Below are positions 46,900 through 56,627 of a stretch of 64,000 nt of DNA, one piece after another. The notes under the pieces are model-generated. The model was not told the DNA's origin and ran no database searches. It saw only the letters and a program-made list of their open reading frames with translations. Source of the stretch: Podospora comata (Eukaryota; Ascomycota; Sordariomycetes; Sordariales; Podosporaceae); contig CP071499.1 in NCBI GenBank assembly GCA_017354895.1, forward strand, positions 124,001-188,000. The letters are read 5' to 3'. Position 1 is the first letter of the stretch, and every line of letters begins with the position of its first letter. A program made the translations under genes and the position numbers.

Positions 46900-47390
46900 C
46901 TACTGCGCTCCTGTACCAAAACTCACAAGCTTCCAGTAAACTCTCTCAAATCTCAAGCTCCTTATAAACCAGTCATCACCGACCTTGACCCAGACTTCGT
47001 GATAGTATCCTGCGCCGGTCCCATGAAACCCCTCGTTTCCTCACCATCGCCAACATGAAAGATAACGCTCCAGATTGCCTTCACCTCCTTCCTATCTTTC
47101 CCGTCCACAAAGTAGAGCTCCCCCGGTCCCACAGAGTGAATGTACTGTAAGTCCTTGTTTCGTTCCTCAAAGTAATTAAGAAACGCGTCGCGATGGGAAA
47201 ATGACATGCACTGGCCCCCCTCGGTCATTGGAATATCGGGGGTGAGGGCATCAACAAATGTGAATGTGGCTTCAGGGAGAGCAAACTCGGAGAATCGACG
47301 CCATTGTTTGGTATCTGCGGATCGACAGTAGAGAGCCTTTTTACGACGAATAAGCTCGGCAATCTCGTAGGGGACGATGTTAGTGGCCAT
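46900..47390 (-). CDS. SnoaL-like (NTF2 fold) protein with frame change near C-terminus
   Basis: From the ATG at 47390 the frame reads MATNIVPYEIAELIRRKKAL and a SnoaL-like core (WRRFSEFALPEATFTFVDA; GQCMSFSHRDAFLNYFEER; KAIWSVIFHVGDGE). Past that point homologous sequence continues in another frame: GFHGTGAGYYHEVWVKVGDD then WFIRSLRFERVYW, ending at TAG 46900. Two explanations fit: a one-base change at about 47030-47045, or a 35 nt intron (donor GTGAGG, acceptor GCGCAG) that joins HVGDG to YYHEVW in phase but is shorter than usual. Unspliced, the first frame would end at 46962. SnoaL-like proteins are small polyketide-cyclase-fold or NTF2-like enzymes of diverse or unknown function. Confidence 0.7.
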
Positions 47391-48347
47391 TATGGCTTGG
47401 CTGGAAGGTTTCTGTCTTGACTGGCTTTTCTCTGCTTTGATGGAAGAGTCTGAGCGTAACCAATTTTTAGGTATAGTAGATACCTTGTCTCGTCGAGGTT
47501 GAACCCCGCTTCTCGATGGAGTTGGAACACACGGTGAACAGCTGAATGAGTGAGACAGGTACACACAGGTCACGGTAGTAACGTGATTGGGCTGATCGAC
47601 AATATATTTCCCCGCTTGGAAGTTTTGCATCCCCCTCAGGTGTTGAAACCTGAAATGTGCAGGATACCTACCGTGAGTCGAGGCAGTTGCTCACTACTCT
47701 CTCCATCCGTATCTCATCTCTTTTTAAAACAATTTGCCTGATCTTTGGAAAATTTGGGCGTTTGACACCTAGTCAGCTTTACTGAGAGTTAAGAGCATAT
47801 ACCTAGGTACCAATTTGCTGCGTTGGTGGTTTCCTGCGAATTCAACCGACCATTTACACTTCTTGATTGTAATCGAGAAAAGGAATCCCTTGTGGCTCCA
47901 GATCCTTTCGTGTAATATAAGGCTAAGAGGAGTACAAGCGAAGAAATTAAAGCACATAAATACTTACACCATTAGGGTTGGCGCAGCAGCCATCACAAAT
48001 CCTTTGGCTTTGACAGCTAGCACATTCGAGATGATACAATTGGCTGTCAGCTGGTAAGGCTGCGCAAGATCCAGCTGTTAATTTTATTTGCCGTATGCAT
48101 TGCCTTATTTTGTGCATCTCATTTGTTTACCGACTCCCTATAAGGCCACCAAGATGGAGCTGTGTCTGGCCTCACCCTTGGCAGCCATGTCGCTTCTCAT
48201 GATTACCACGTCCGCCCCTGAGTGTCTGAAACTGCCCTTTCTTGACAGATAACAGCGACCTCTCCCTGTACCCCGAATTTCAGCTATCATCTCTCCTCTC
48301 TTCAACACTTCACACCGGGCATTGTTTCCAGTCCCTGGTGTTTTACA
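47391..48347. other. intergenic, promoter of kelch gene
   Basis: No gene seen. Has a TACCTAGGTAC palindrome at 47800-47810 and a TATAAGG box at about 48139 upstream of the kelch protein gene. Confidence 0.5.
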
Positions 48348-50325
48348 ATGTTGGTTCTTACCAAAAAAGTATCGCCATATCGTGCAGCTACTTTCTTTCT
48401 CATACTTTGCAGGTGTGGGGTTGAAACAAGGATATCAAATACTCCCTCCACAGAGAACTTTGTTAGAAGATCTGGGGTAACAGGTAGGTTCGCTTCGTGT
48501 TAGCCACACCTTCTGTTTGCGTCCTTGCATTTGTATTCTGACTTTGAGCCCTGTTTAGCGGTTCTTCTAGGGGATTACGTTTACATCGATGGAGGCAAAA
48601 TATCCCAGCTGGACGACGGTGTAATACCTAAGGAAGGAAGGCACCTAGTCAACACGACGATATCCATCGACATGTCCCAACCGTGGAAGAGCGAGTCCGT
48701 GGCCTTGCGAGAGATTTCCAGGTTCAACGAAGGCGTACAATGTAGAACAAGGGGCGCCATTTGGGCGAATGCTGAGAAAGGCGAGTTTTGGATTTGGGGT
48801 GGCTACCTGCCAAAAACTGCTGATGGCATGAATGACACGTTTATCTGGAAATTTACCGCCGACGGTTGGGGCGGTGGCTCTTGGGCTAAGGAAACCCCTT
48901 TAAACTTCGAAAAGCTTCCCAGTTTGCAGCAAACGAAAGATAGTGCGTTTATGGTAGCTCACGACAAGGGCTATGTTCTGGGGGGTGTAGGAAGTTGGCT
49001 ACCGTCGGAAGAAGATGCAGGCCCTGAAATGGTAACCTACGATTTTAGATCCAAGGTGGTGGACAACGGGACAGGCCCTGCCATTGGCATCTTGGGTAAA
49101 CCAGCCACATTGACAGGAACAAACCTCCTGTTTATGCCAGGATATAACATGCCAAACGGGCTTGGTTTGGTCCTTGGGGGGCATGCTCTTGCTACTTTCG
49201 ATGGAACAGCAAAGGTTGAGGAGCCGCATTCACTGGACTTGCACAATCTGACATTCTTTGATCCGGTAACCAACGAACAGTACTGGCAGCTGACAACAGG
49301 AGACAAACCTCCCTCTCCCCGCTCACGCGCTTGTGTCGCTGGACCCTTCCGCACACCTGGAGGAAATTACGATTTGTAGGTAGACCTTTCAGTCTTGTCT
49401 CATCTCATATTTTGTTCACTCTAATGCAATTGCTAACACGTATAATTGACAAGATTTCTTTTCGGTGGAGAAGACAAACCGACAGACACTCGGTATGATG
49501 ATGCCTACGTTTTGAGCCTTCCTGGCTTCGTTTGGACCAAAGTGCCATCCCCAGCGCCGGGGGGGTCGCGTGCTTACCACTCTTGCTTGGCTGTTGGAAG
49601 AAACCAAGTACTGAGTGTCGGTGGGACGCGTGGTGGAGGCTTTGATAATGACTGGAGGTCTCCCGACCCTGTGCCCCAAGGCTTGCTTTTGTTCAACATG
49701 ACCTCTCTGAGATGGCAACTTGAGTACTTCGTCGAAGGCGACCTTGTTTCGGGATATGAGCGAGCAAGCACTATCAGGAATTGGTACCAAAACGGGTTCG
49801 TCTAAGACCTATACCCCTTACCTTTTTTAGGGAGTTTTGAACTAACCGCAGTCAACAAGTTCACTGGATCGTGTCCAATGGTCTTCAGAGAAGGTGAAAA
49901 GAATGTTTGGGGGCTCAGGGGCGGTGAAAAGCACTGTTCCAGATGTATCAGATTCGGATGCATCGCCTTCCAACACCACCATCAATGTCGCAACAGCCAC
50001 TGTAACATCTGAACCTAATCCGTCAACGATACCATTAGCAACAGTGGTGGGCGGCATATGCGGAGCCTTTGCTCTAGCTTTTGTTGTTTCTGTCTTGGGC
50101 TGGTTCATTTACCGTTCGAGACAGAAACGAGCACCGGTGAAAGAGACAGATAAACGGCCAAGGAGTCAGGATAAGTGTATTGAGACAGGGCCGGATGGAT
50201 ATTATGTCTACGGGATTCCCGGCGAGTTACAGGGTACCACTGTACGGGACATTTCAATGAACTGGCCAGCGCAAGAGCTTGACTCGGGCCATCAGTACCC
50301 CGAGCTGTCTGATGGCCGGTCATAA
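48348..50325 (+). CDS. kelch-repeat single-pass membrane protein
   Basis: Exons 48348-48483, 48559-49375, 49454-49795 and 49860-50325 give 586 aa in frame. The ATG opens a signal peptide (AATFFLILCRCG). The ectodomain has kelch-type blade motifs: LLGDYVYIDGGKISQ, RGAIWANAEKGEFWIWGGY, KGYVLGGVGSW, MPNGLGLVLGGHA, FLFGGEDKPTDTRYDDAYVL and AVGRNQVLSVGGTRGGG, so a beta-propeller is likely. A linker with Ser/Thr follows, then one membrane helix (VVGGICGAFALAFVVSVLGW) and a cytosolic tail with basic residues (SRQKRAPVKETDKRPR) and tyrosines. Proteins of this design are widespread in ascomycetes, function mostly unknown, proposed cell-surface sensors. Confidence 0.87.
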
Positions 50326-50521
50326 GCTGTGGATATATAAAATGCAAAGAGTATCAACTTCTTGGAGAGTGGAACACTGGAATCTCAAACTTGTGTTTGA
50401 TATCGGCATCAACCACGCTTATTATCAGGTATTTGGCCACGAGATGGCATAAGAGACCATGTAGAGGTGCATACTATCGTCGTATTCTAAGATCAAGTAT
50501 ATCGGGTTGAGCGAGGCTTGT

Positions 50522-52277
50522 TTAACTCATGCCTGTAAAAGCCCAAGGATTAACTACCCTCTTTTCAAATCTCATCTCCCCGGTCTCGTCATTATCATTG
50601 ACTTTACCGTCAACATCTCCTCCCTCAAGAACGCGCACCCCAACACTCCCACACTCATCGACAGTTCCATTTCCACTCCCCAACCCCAGCTGCATCCCGC
50701 AACCAGCCCACTCCCTCACCTCACCCACATCAGTCCCGTTCCTCATTGCCCCACAGCTCAGTCCCCCATCTTGTGTACACCCCAAGGCAACATAATCATC
50801 GCCCCAAACATCCAACATCTCTTTGCTCACCATCCATATCTCGCCTCTTTGCCCTTCTTTTACCCCAATAGCCGCCACATAAGGTCTTTGCTCCTCCGTC
50901 TCATCCACCAGCCCGACAACGCAAAGGTAACCACCCGCTTCAATGCTAAACCGGCTCGCTTGAGAGCTGCGTGAACCAAACAAAAGAGCGCGGGCGGACA
51001 GGTGGACGAACCAGTTGTCGAATGGGGTTGAAGGGTAGGATATCTGCAAGGAGAAAGGCGCCGAGGATTCACCGCACGAGGTCGGAAAGATTGCAGTCGG
51101 GGTCGGAATTGATGACGTTGTGGTTGTGTTGGCCCAGCGAACGGTGGTGTTGGCAAATGTAAAGGTCGTGTTGGCTGTGAAGAGTCGAGGCCCGGTGGTC
51201 AGTGCTGCTGTGGGGGTGGCTCTGGTGGTGTTGAGCCACAAGGGACGAGAAGAGGTGGTGTTTGACAGGTGGGAGAGGCCTGTTCCAGTGGCAGTCCCTG
51301 TGAGAAAAGCTACCTTGTGGGCTTGGAGGGAGGTGGTGTTGGTGCGGGAAAAGAAGCCGGGGGCCGTGATGTTGAGTCGCCAGAATGGGAGGTGAAAGCC
51401 CTGCGAGGGCTTCGCGGATGCAGTGGTGGTGTTGAGGTAGCGGCCCGTCTGGCTGATGTGTGAAAGAGAGCCACCTGCTGAGATGCTGCCTTTTTCTGCG
51501 GTGGTTACTGTGATCAGAGTCGTGGTGTTCATCACATACACCACTGGACTCTTGCTTGGACTTGTTGATGAGACGGTGGTGTTCAAAAAGCGGCCTGTCG
51601 GTGAAGTTCTCTCCGTGTTTGGACTTGCTCCGGTTAATCGAGTCTGTGGTCGGGCTGTTTCTTGGGATGAGCTTGTTGCTAGTGATGATGACAACTTGAG
51701 TGTTGCGAGAGTCTTTGAAGTAACTGGCAGTCGGCTACTATTGTTCAAAGAGCTGCCCAATATTTTCGAGCTTACCGTTCGAGTTATCATCAAGGTGGCA
51801 GTCGACGATCGGATGGTTGAAGTGGTTGTCACACGCGTGATGCTCACACAGGAACATGACGAGGCAAAGTCTGCGATCGACGAACAGAGGATTGTCGGAG
51901 CTACACCCGAGGTCAGGTTCGAGAGAAACCCATCCTTCGTGTATTTGGCCTTCCACAGTTTTCCATATCTGTTATCCGTCGCCAGTGTGCCATTCTTGGG
52001 TGAACTGGTTGTGTTGAAGGACTTGGTAATTGCCGAGGTGTCAGACTGAGAACCGGTGAGAGTGACTGTCACAGTTCTTCATCGAGGCTTGTATCAGTAA
52101 TTTTCTTCTTGCTTGGAAAATAGCAGGTCGTTCATACCGTCCTGCGACTTTGGTGGTGATTTGGGAGGTCAAAATGCATTCAGGTATAAAGCTCGACCGA
52201 GTCGAGTTGTTTCCCGCTGCAAAGACGATGGCATTCGAGAAAGACCCAGCCCAAAAGGCTAAGGAGAAGAGTTTCAT
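50522..52277 (-). CDS. secreted Ser/Thr-rich cell-surface glycoprotein
   Basis: Exons 52277-52138 and 52076-50522 (61 nt intron) give 564 aa in frame. It starts with a signal peptide (MKLFSLAFWAGSFSNAIVFA). Residues about 45-350 are Ser/Thr/Asn-rich with many N-glycosylation sequons (NTTSS, NLTSG, NNSSR, NTTVS repeated) and VTTTSTIRSSTATLMITRTV-like segments typical of wall mucins. The C-terminal 170 residues form a different, cysteine-containing domain (GGYLCVVGLVDETEEQRPYV; VALGCTQDGGLSCGAMRNGT). No GPI signal is obvious. Family not recognised. Stop codon TAA right after FTGMS. Confidence 0.75.
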
Positions 52278-52791
52278 GTCTGCGTTCTCTCAGCACTTAG
52301 TCTTGCACTATCGTGATGATCTCCGTCGACGGCGCCGTGAAGAACTGAAGATCAATCCCCCACCAGACGCGACATGCGCGTGCAGAAACACTTTAAATGA
52401 CAGACACGGAGCAACGACTTGTTTTTAAGAATTCCATGTTTCTGCTTCCAAGAAACCGGTTCTATGACGGAAGTCGACTGTTTTTTGGTTTCCTTCAGAT
52501 TGCGTCCCCTTGCTCTTAGTTGCGGTCTTATACCCGGCGTCCAATGACGCGCTGTGTGCCCCTGGCGGATGTTGATCATTGCCCGTCTTGGCCACACTCT
52601 GATCAAATACACCATATTACCATCGAGAGCTCAATCGTAATTATTCTCTCTATAGTTATTATGCGTCAGGCCAACCCGGCACAGATTAAATAACCTAAAA
52701 AAGCTGAAATAGTAAAGATTGACCAAGCAATGATAAATAATTGCTAGTGATATAGAGTGAACGCCTAGCGGCTCAGCCAGCTGACGCTACG
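52278..52791. other. intergenic, nothing recognised
   Basis: AT-rich stretch before the tRNA-Asp hairpin. No coding frame supported. Confidence 0.5.
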
Positions 52792-52809
52792 ACAGGGGAT
52801 AACCCCTGT
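52792..52809 (+). promoter_or_regulatory. hairpin upstream of tRNA-Asp copy 1
   Basis: Inverted repeat ACAGGGG-ATAA-CCCCTGT, 7 bp arms and 4 nt loop, ending three bases before the tRNA. The same hairpin precedes the second tRNA-Asp copy. Confidence 0.6.
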
Positions 52810-52812
52810 AAA

Positions 52813-52897
52813 TCTTCCGTAGTATAGTGGTCAGTATGTGAGCTTGTCATTAACACCGACTTCGCTCGAGACCCGGGTTCAATTCCCGGCGGGAGAG
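52813..52897 (+). tRNA. tRNA-Asp (GTC) with 13 nt intron, copy 1
   Basis: Acceptor stem TCTTCCG/CGGGAGA, D-arm GTATAGTGGTCAGTAT, anticodon stem TGAGC/GCTCG, anticodon GTC at 52846-52848, intron TTAACACCGACTT after position 37, T-arm CGGGTTCAATTCCCG, discriminator G. A T6 run follows at 52906. Identical to the copy at 59575-59659. Confidence 0.95.
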
Positions 52898-52905
52898 ATC
52901 ATAAC

Positions 52906-52911
52906 TTTTTT
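52906..52911 (+). terminator. RNA polymerase III terminator of tRNA-Asp copy 1
   Basis: T6 run nine bases after the tRNA 3' end. Confidence 0.75.
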
Positions 52912-53571
52912 GCATTTTTTTCAATGAAACCGTCTCTGTTTCGGTCACAATGCTAACCCTAGTAGAATTTCTTCTTTTGTTCTAGGCCCGACGCGGGTCC
53001 CGCTTTGCCATGTATGTGCCGGCAGCGGGTTTTAGCGGGAATTTGGCGGGGAAGCCGTTGTCACAAGCTTCTCTTGTTCTCGAAGCCAGTGACCATCAAA
53101 GCAGCGCTTCACTCGTCCCATTTTCCCAATCGGAAGACGGCGAATGGCGCGAGGTGACTCAGCCATTCAGGCAGATGTGCTCCATGGCTTCCGGGGGATG
53201 CAACGGCCTGATCTCCTGGATAAGTCAACGCGACCGCGCTTCACCGTCCTCCTTCCTGTTGCGGGCTGAAGGGCCTTATCGTCGGTGAAGCTCTCTCCAT
53301 CGCCAAGTACCGTAGTGCCGATTTTTTGTGGCAGTCGCCTTCTCATTGCCAGACCAGCAACAACACAGGCAAACCTTGCCACTGTTGATCAAATAATAAA
53401 ACCGAAACTTTTTTTCCCCCCATTTCCTTCTTTTATTATTATTCTCACTCATTCACTTTTACTCACCATCCGCCTTCACACACACCTCACTCCCATCCGT
53501 CCATCGGTAGCTGCTTCGTATCGCAGTACCATTCGTCATTAAAAAAAACTGACCCCGCCACCGTTGCAAAC
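52912..53571. other. intergenic, promoter of the 2OG oxygenase gene
   Basis: No gene recognised. The last 180 nt are pyrimidine-rich (5' leader) up to the ATG at 53572. Confidence 0.5.
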
Positions 53572-54789
53572 ATGGCCGAATCTCAGGAGCTGTCCATGGA
53601 CCTTCCCGTTATTGACCTCGACGTCTTCCTTCACAACCCCCGTGACTCTGTTGAAGTGCAGGCAGAATGCGTCAAAGCCGCCAACGCTCTCATCACCTAC
53701 GGCGCACTGGTGCTCCACGATTCGCGCGTGTCTGAGGATGACAACACCACTTTCCTTGACCTCCTGGAAGATTACTTCGCCCAACCAGAAGAAGATCTCA
53801 AGAAGGATGAGCGCCCCGAGCTCAGCTACCAGATTGGTGTCACGCTCGAGAACACCGAAAAGCCCAAGTGCGCCGTCGATGAGCCATGCCTGAACGTGAT
53901 CGAGAGACTCGCCCCTTCAGAGCGCCCCTTGGATATCAAGGGCCACGAACCCGACCCGAAGTGCAGATTCTTCTGGAGAATGGTCGAGGCCCCTCCATAT
54001 GAGACTCAGTTCCCCGGCTTGAACGCCGACAACATCACTCCTGATGCGCCCCATATCAAGGAGAGATGGGGACCAGTCATGAACCAGTGGGGAACATCCA
54101 TGAAGAATGCGTAAGTCCTTGCAATTTCTTGTGATTTTAGATGTCCAAAGTATGTTGCTAACATTGGCTATTGCTGCAGCGTGGAAGGCCTCACCCAGAT
54201 GGCCGCCGTTGGCCTTGGCCTCCCAGCCGACACCTTCAAGGATGCTGGCCGCTACGGCCCTCATCTCCTGGCCCCTACTGCCTCTGATCTCCAAAAGTAT
54301 GGCAAGGTCAACACGATCCTCGCCGGCTTCCACACCGATCTTAACTTTCTCACCATCCACGGTCGCTCCCGCTATCCCGGCCTTCACATCTGGGCTCGCA
54401 ACACAGGAAAAAAGATCCCAGTCAAGATCCCGCAGGGCAACTACTTGCTGGTCCAAGCCGGTAAGCAGCTCGAGCACATCACCGGTGGCCTTATCAAGGC
54501 TGGCTTCCACGAGGTCGTGGTCAACGAGAGCACCGTCAAGGTAATCAACGATCGCAAGGAGAAATTCCCCAACAGGCCACTCGTGAGAATCAGCAGCACC
54601 TTCTTCTGGCACTTGTCCAGCGATTACGACTTGGTGCCCATCCCCGAGCTGAAGGAAAAGGCCAAGGAGGTCCGAGCTGCCCAGTTCAACTTGGGCAAGG
54701 ATGAGGGCGAGGAGGTCGAGTACCCTGCTCTCAAGGTCGGAGACCAGGTGTCCAATGAGCTGAGGCACATTGCGCTCATGGCGAAATAA
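53572..54789 (+). CDS. 2-oxoglutarate-Fe(II) dioxygenase (isopenicillin N synthase-like)
   Basis: Non-haem iron oxygenase, cytosolic. Exons 53572-54110 and 54180-54789 (69 nt intron) give 382 aa in frame. The N-terminal DIOX_N part is LPVIDLDVFLHNP through ITYGALVLHDSRV. The jelly-roll core has the iron ligands HTD (His about 231, Asp about 233) and His about 279 in LEHITGG. The usual RxS for 2-oxoglutarate would lie near RISSTFF, but spacing is longer than in plant enzymes, so the cosubstrate contact is less certain. No signal peptide and no clustered biosynthetic genes nearby; substrate unknown. Confidence 0.88.
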
Positions 54790-55469
54790 CTGACAGGATT
54801 TTTCCTGTGGCATTTCTTTTTTGCTTTTTTCGGTGTGATTCAAGCCACAGCATATGACAGGTGTCAAATGGGTTGCACAGCATTAGCGCTGCAGGATTGG
54901 GTCATTTTATGAGGTCATGTGTAATGTCTCAACATGGTGTCTTAGACCTTGGGTACCTAGTAAACAAGCGAGTCTTCAACGACTATTGTATTATATCACG
55001 AATGCATCTATATTTTTGCATAATCCGGGGTACATCTGGCAAGGAGAAAATTACCGTCTGCACAGTGAGCTCTGGGTCCAGTGACAGTGACAGACCATCA
55101 AGGTCATCCGCCCGCTCGCTCACCGCCTGCCTGATCACGAGTTCTGCCGCCTTCAGATCTTTGTTCCAGCTTTGGCCGCTCAACCCCGAGTCTACAGTAG
55201 AAGGCAGGCATCCAGTTGAACACTAGGTATCTAATGAACTCTTTCTATAGTGTCCTTACCCACCCGCCACATCTCAACTCATGGGAGCCATGATGAGCGA
55301 TGGCCAACCGTAATCAACAATTGTCACCACGAACAACGACATTCCACTTGTCTGCTTAGAACGCTTGTCCCTTGATACGAAGGTCGTTTATCGTGACACA
55401 TTCATGCTGGCGCAGATAGTATGCGCCATTGCCAATCTGCTTCCACTGGACCTCCTGCTCGTGATCATC
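54790..55469. other. intergenic, nothing recognised
   Basis: 3' regions of two convergent genes. Short frames only. Confidence 0.5.
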
Positions 55470-56051
55470 CTATCTGTTTGTCAATACCCTGGGCGTCTGG
55501 GAGTTATGGTGAAACATAAGATGCGGACAGCTTCCATCATTGCACCAGTAGATGGCTGCCCACCACGAGCAGCTGACGCGTCCACAGTTGCCAGGACCCG
55601 GTCCGTTCTTTGCGGTGCCTGACATACCCCACAGGTAGTGAATCCCATCCAAAATCTGGCTGTTGCTGGCCTTGGCAAAGGGGACATCGCACGTGAAGGA
55701 CTCGGGGTCCCTGGCAGCGGTGGCTGCTGAAATGTGGGCTGATGTAGTCGGGATTAGGACTGGAAAGGTTGCGTTCCGCCCAGAATATCTCGCCTCCATT
55801 TGCGCAATCGCTTCCTCGATGGTGCCGGTGACAGTCGCGGTAGCGCCGGTAGGATCGTCAACTTTGACAGGAAGGTCCCAAGAGATGGGAGCCATTCCGT
55901 AGCCCCCAATACTGTTTGGCTGCTCGTTATTGGAGGCTGGAGCGCTGTAGACACCCTTTTTCATGTTAGCAAGTGTGTTCTAACATAAGCTATCTACCTA
56001 CGGTAGCCAAGGTGCTTAGAATATCATTCTTACCTCGAAAAAGGCCATCAT
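55470..56051 (-). CDS. small cysteine-rich protein, unknown family
   Basis: A tiny first exon 56051-56034 (MMAFFE) joins exon 55955-55470 in phase through a 78 nt intron with a GCTAACATG branch point, giving 167 aa. An alternative is a single exon from the ATG at 55964. The body has DPTGATATVTGTIEEAIAQM and a C-terminal cysteine-rich block: GPGNCGRVSCSWWAAIYWCN then DGSCPHL, with the CGRVSCSW...YWCND pattern known from fungal secreted proteins. No classical signal peptide is seen from either ATG, so an upstream exon may be missing or the start is different. Function unknown. Confidence 0.6.
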
Positions 56052-56627
56052 GGCAGCGAGGGAGTGAAACTGAACCACATGATGTTTGGTTTGCAGGTAT
56101 GAAACGCAGGTTCTCGGAAATTGGTGATGTCTAATGTGAAATAAGAGTCTACCAAAGGGAGAGAGGGCAAATATACGCTGACCAAGAGAGACATGGGCCG
56201 GCCGTAAGAGTTCCGGGAGCCAGCGTGACCAAAATAACTGTTGCTCTTATATTCAATTCAAGCCATTAGAAAGGCAGAGTCTTGGATACCTTATGCTATC
56301 TAATGTTCTCAATAGATTGTCTGCTCTAACACATACCTATTAGATTAAGGTGCTTCAGATGGCGGGACTGAAAAGTGATGCCCCTACCGCATGCAATTTG
56401 CATCCCAAGACAAGCCTGTAGAACTATAGTGGCTTGCCAGTTCATGAGGTCTCAACCCCTGAACCCCTGAACCGGGTGGTACTAACCGTCATACCTAGGT
56501 AAGCACACTCAATAGTTGACTTTTCAAACGAAATCAATTTCCAAGACCTAACTACTTATCAACTACCCAACTACAACGTGCCATCACAACACGACATTAC
56601 ATTCCGGAAATCTCTCACTCGGCACAT
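56052..56627. other. intergenic, nothing recognised
   Basis: AT-rich, with an ATACCTAGGTAA palindrome at about 56491-56502. No gene supported. Confidence 0.5.
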
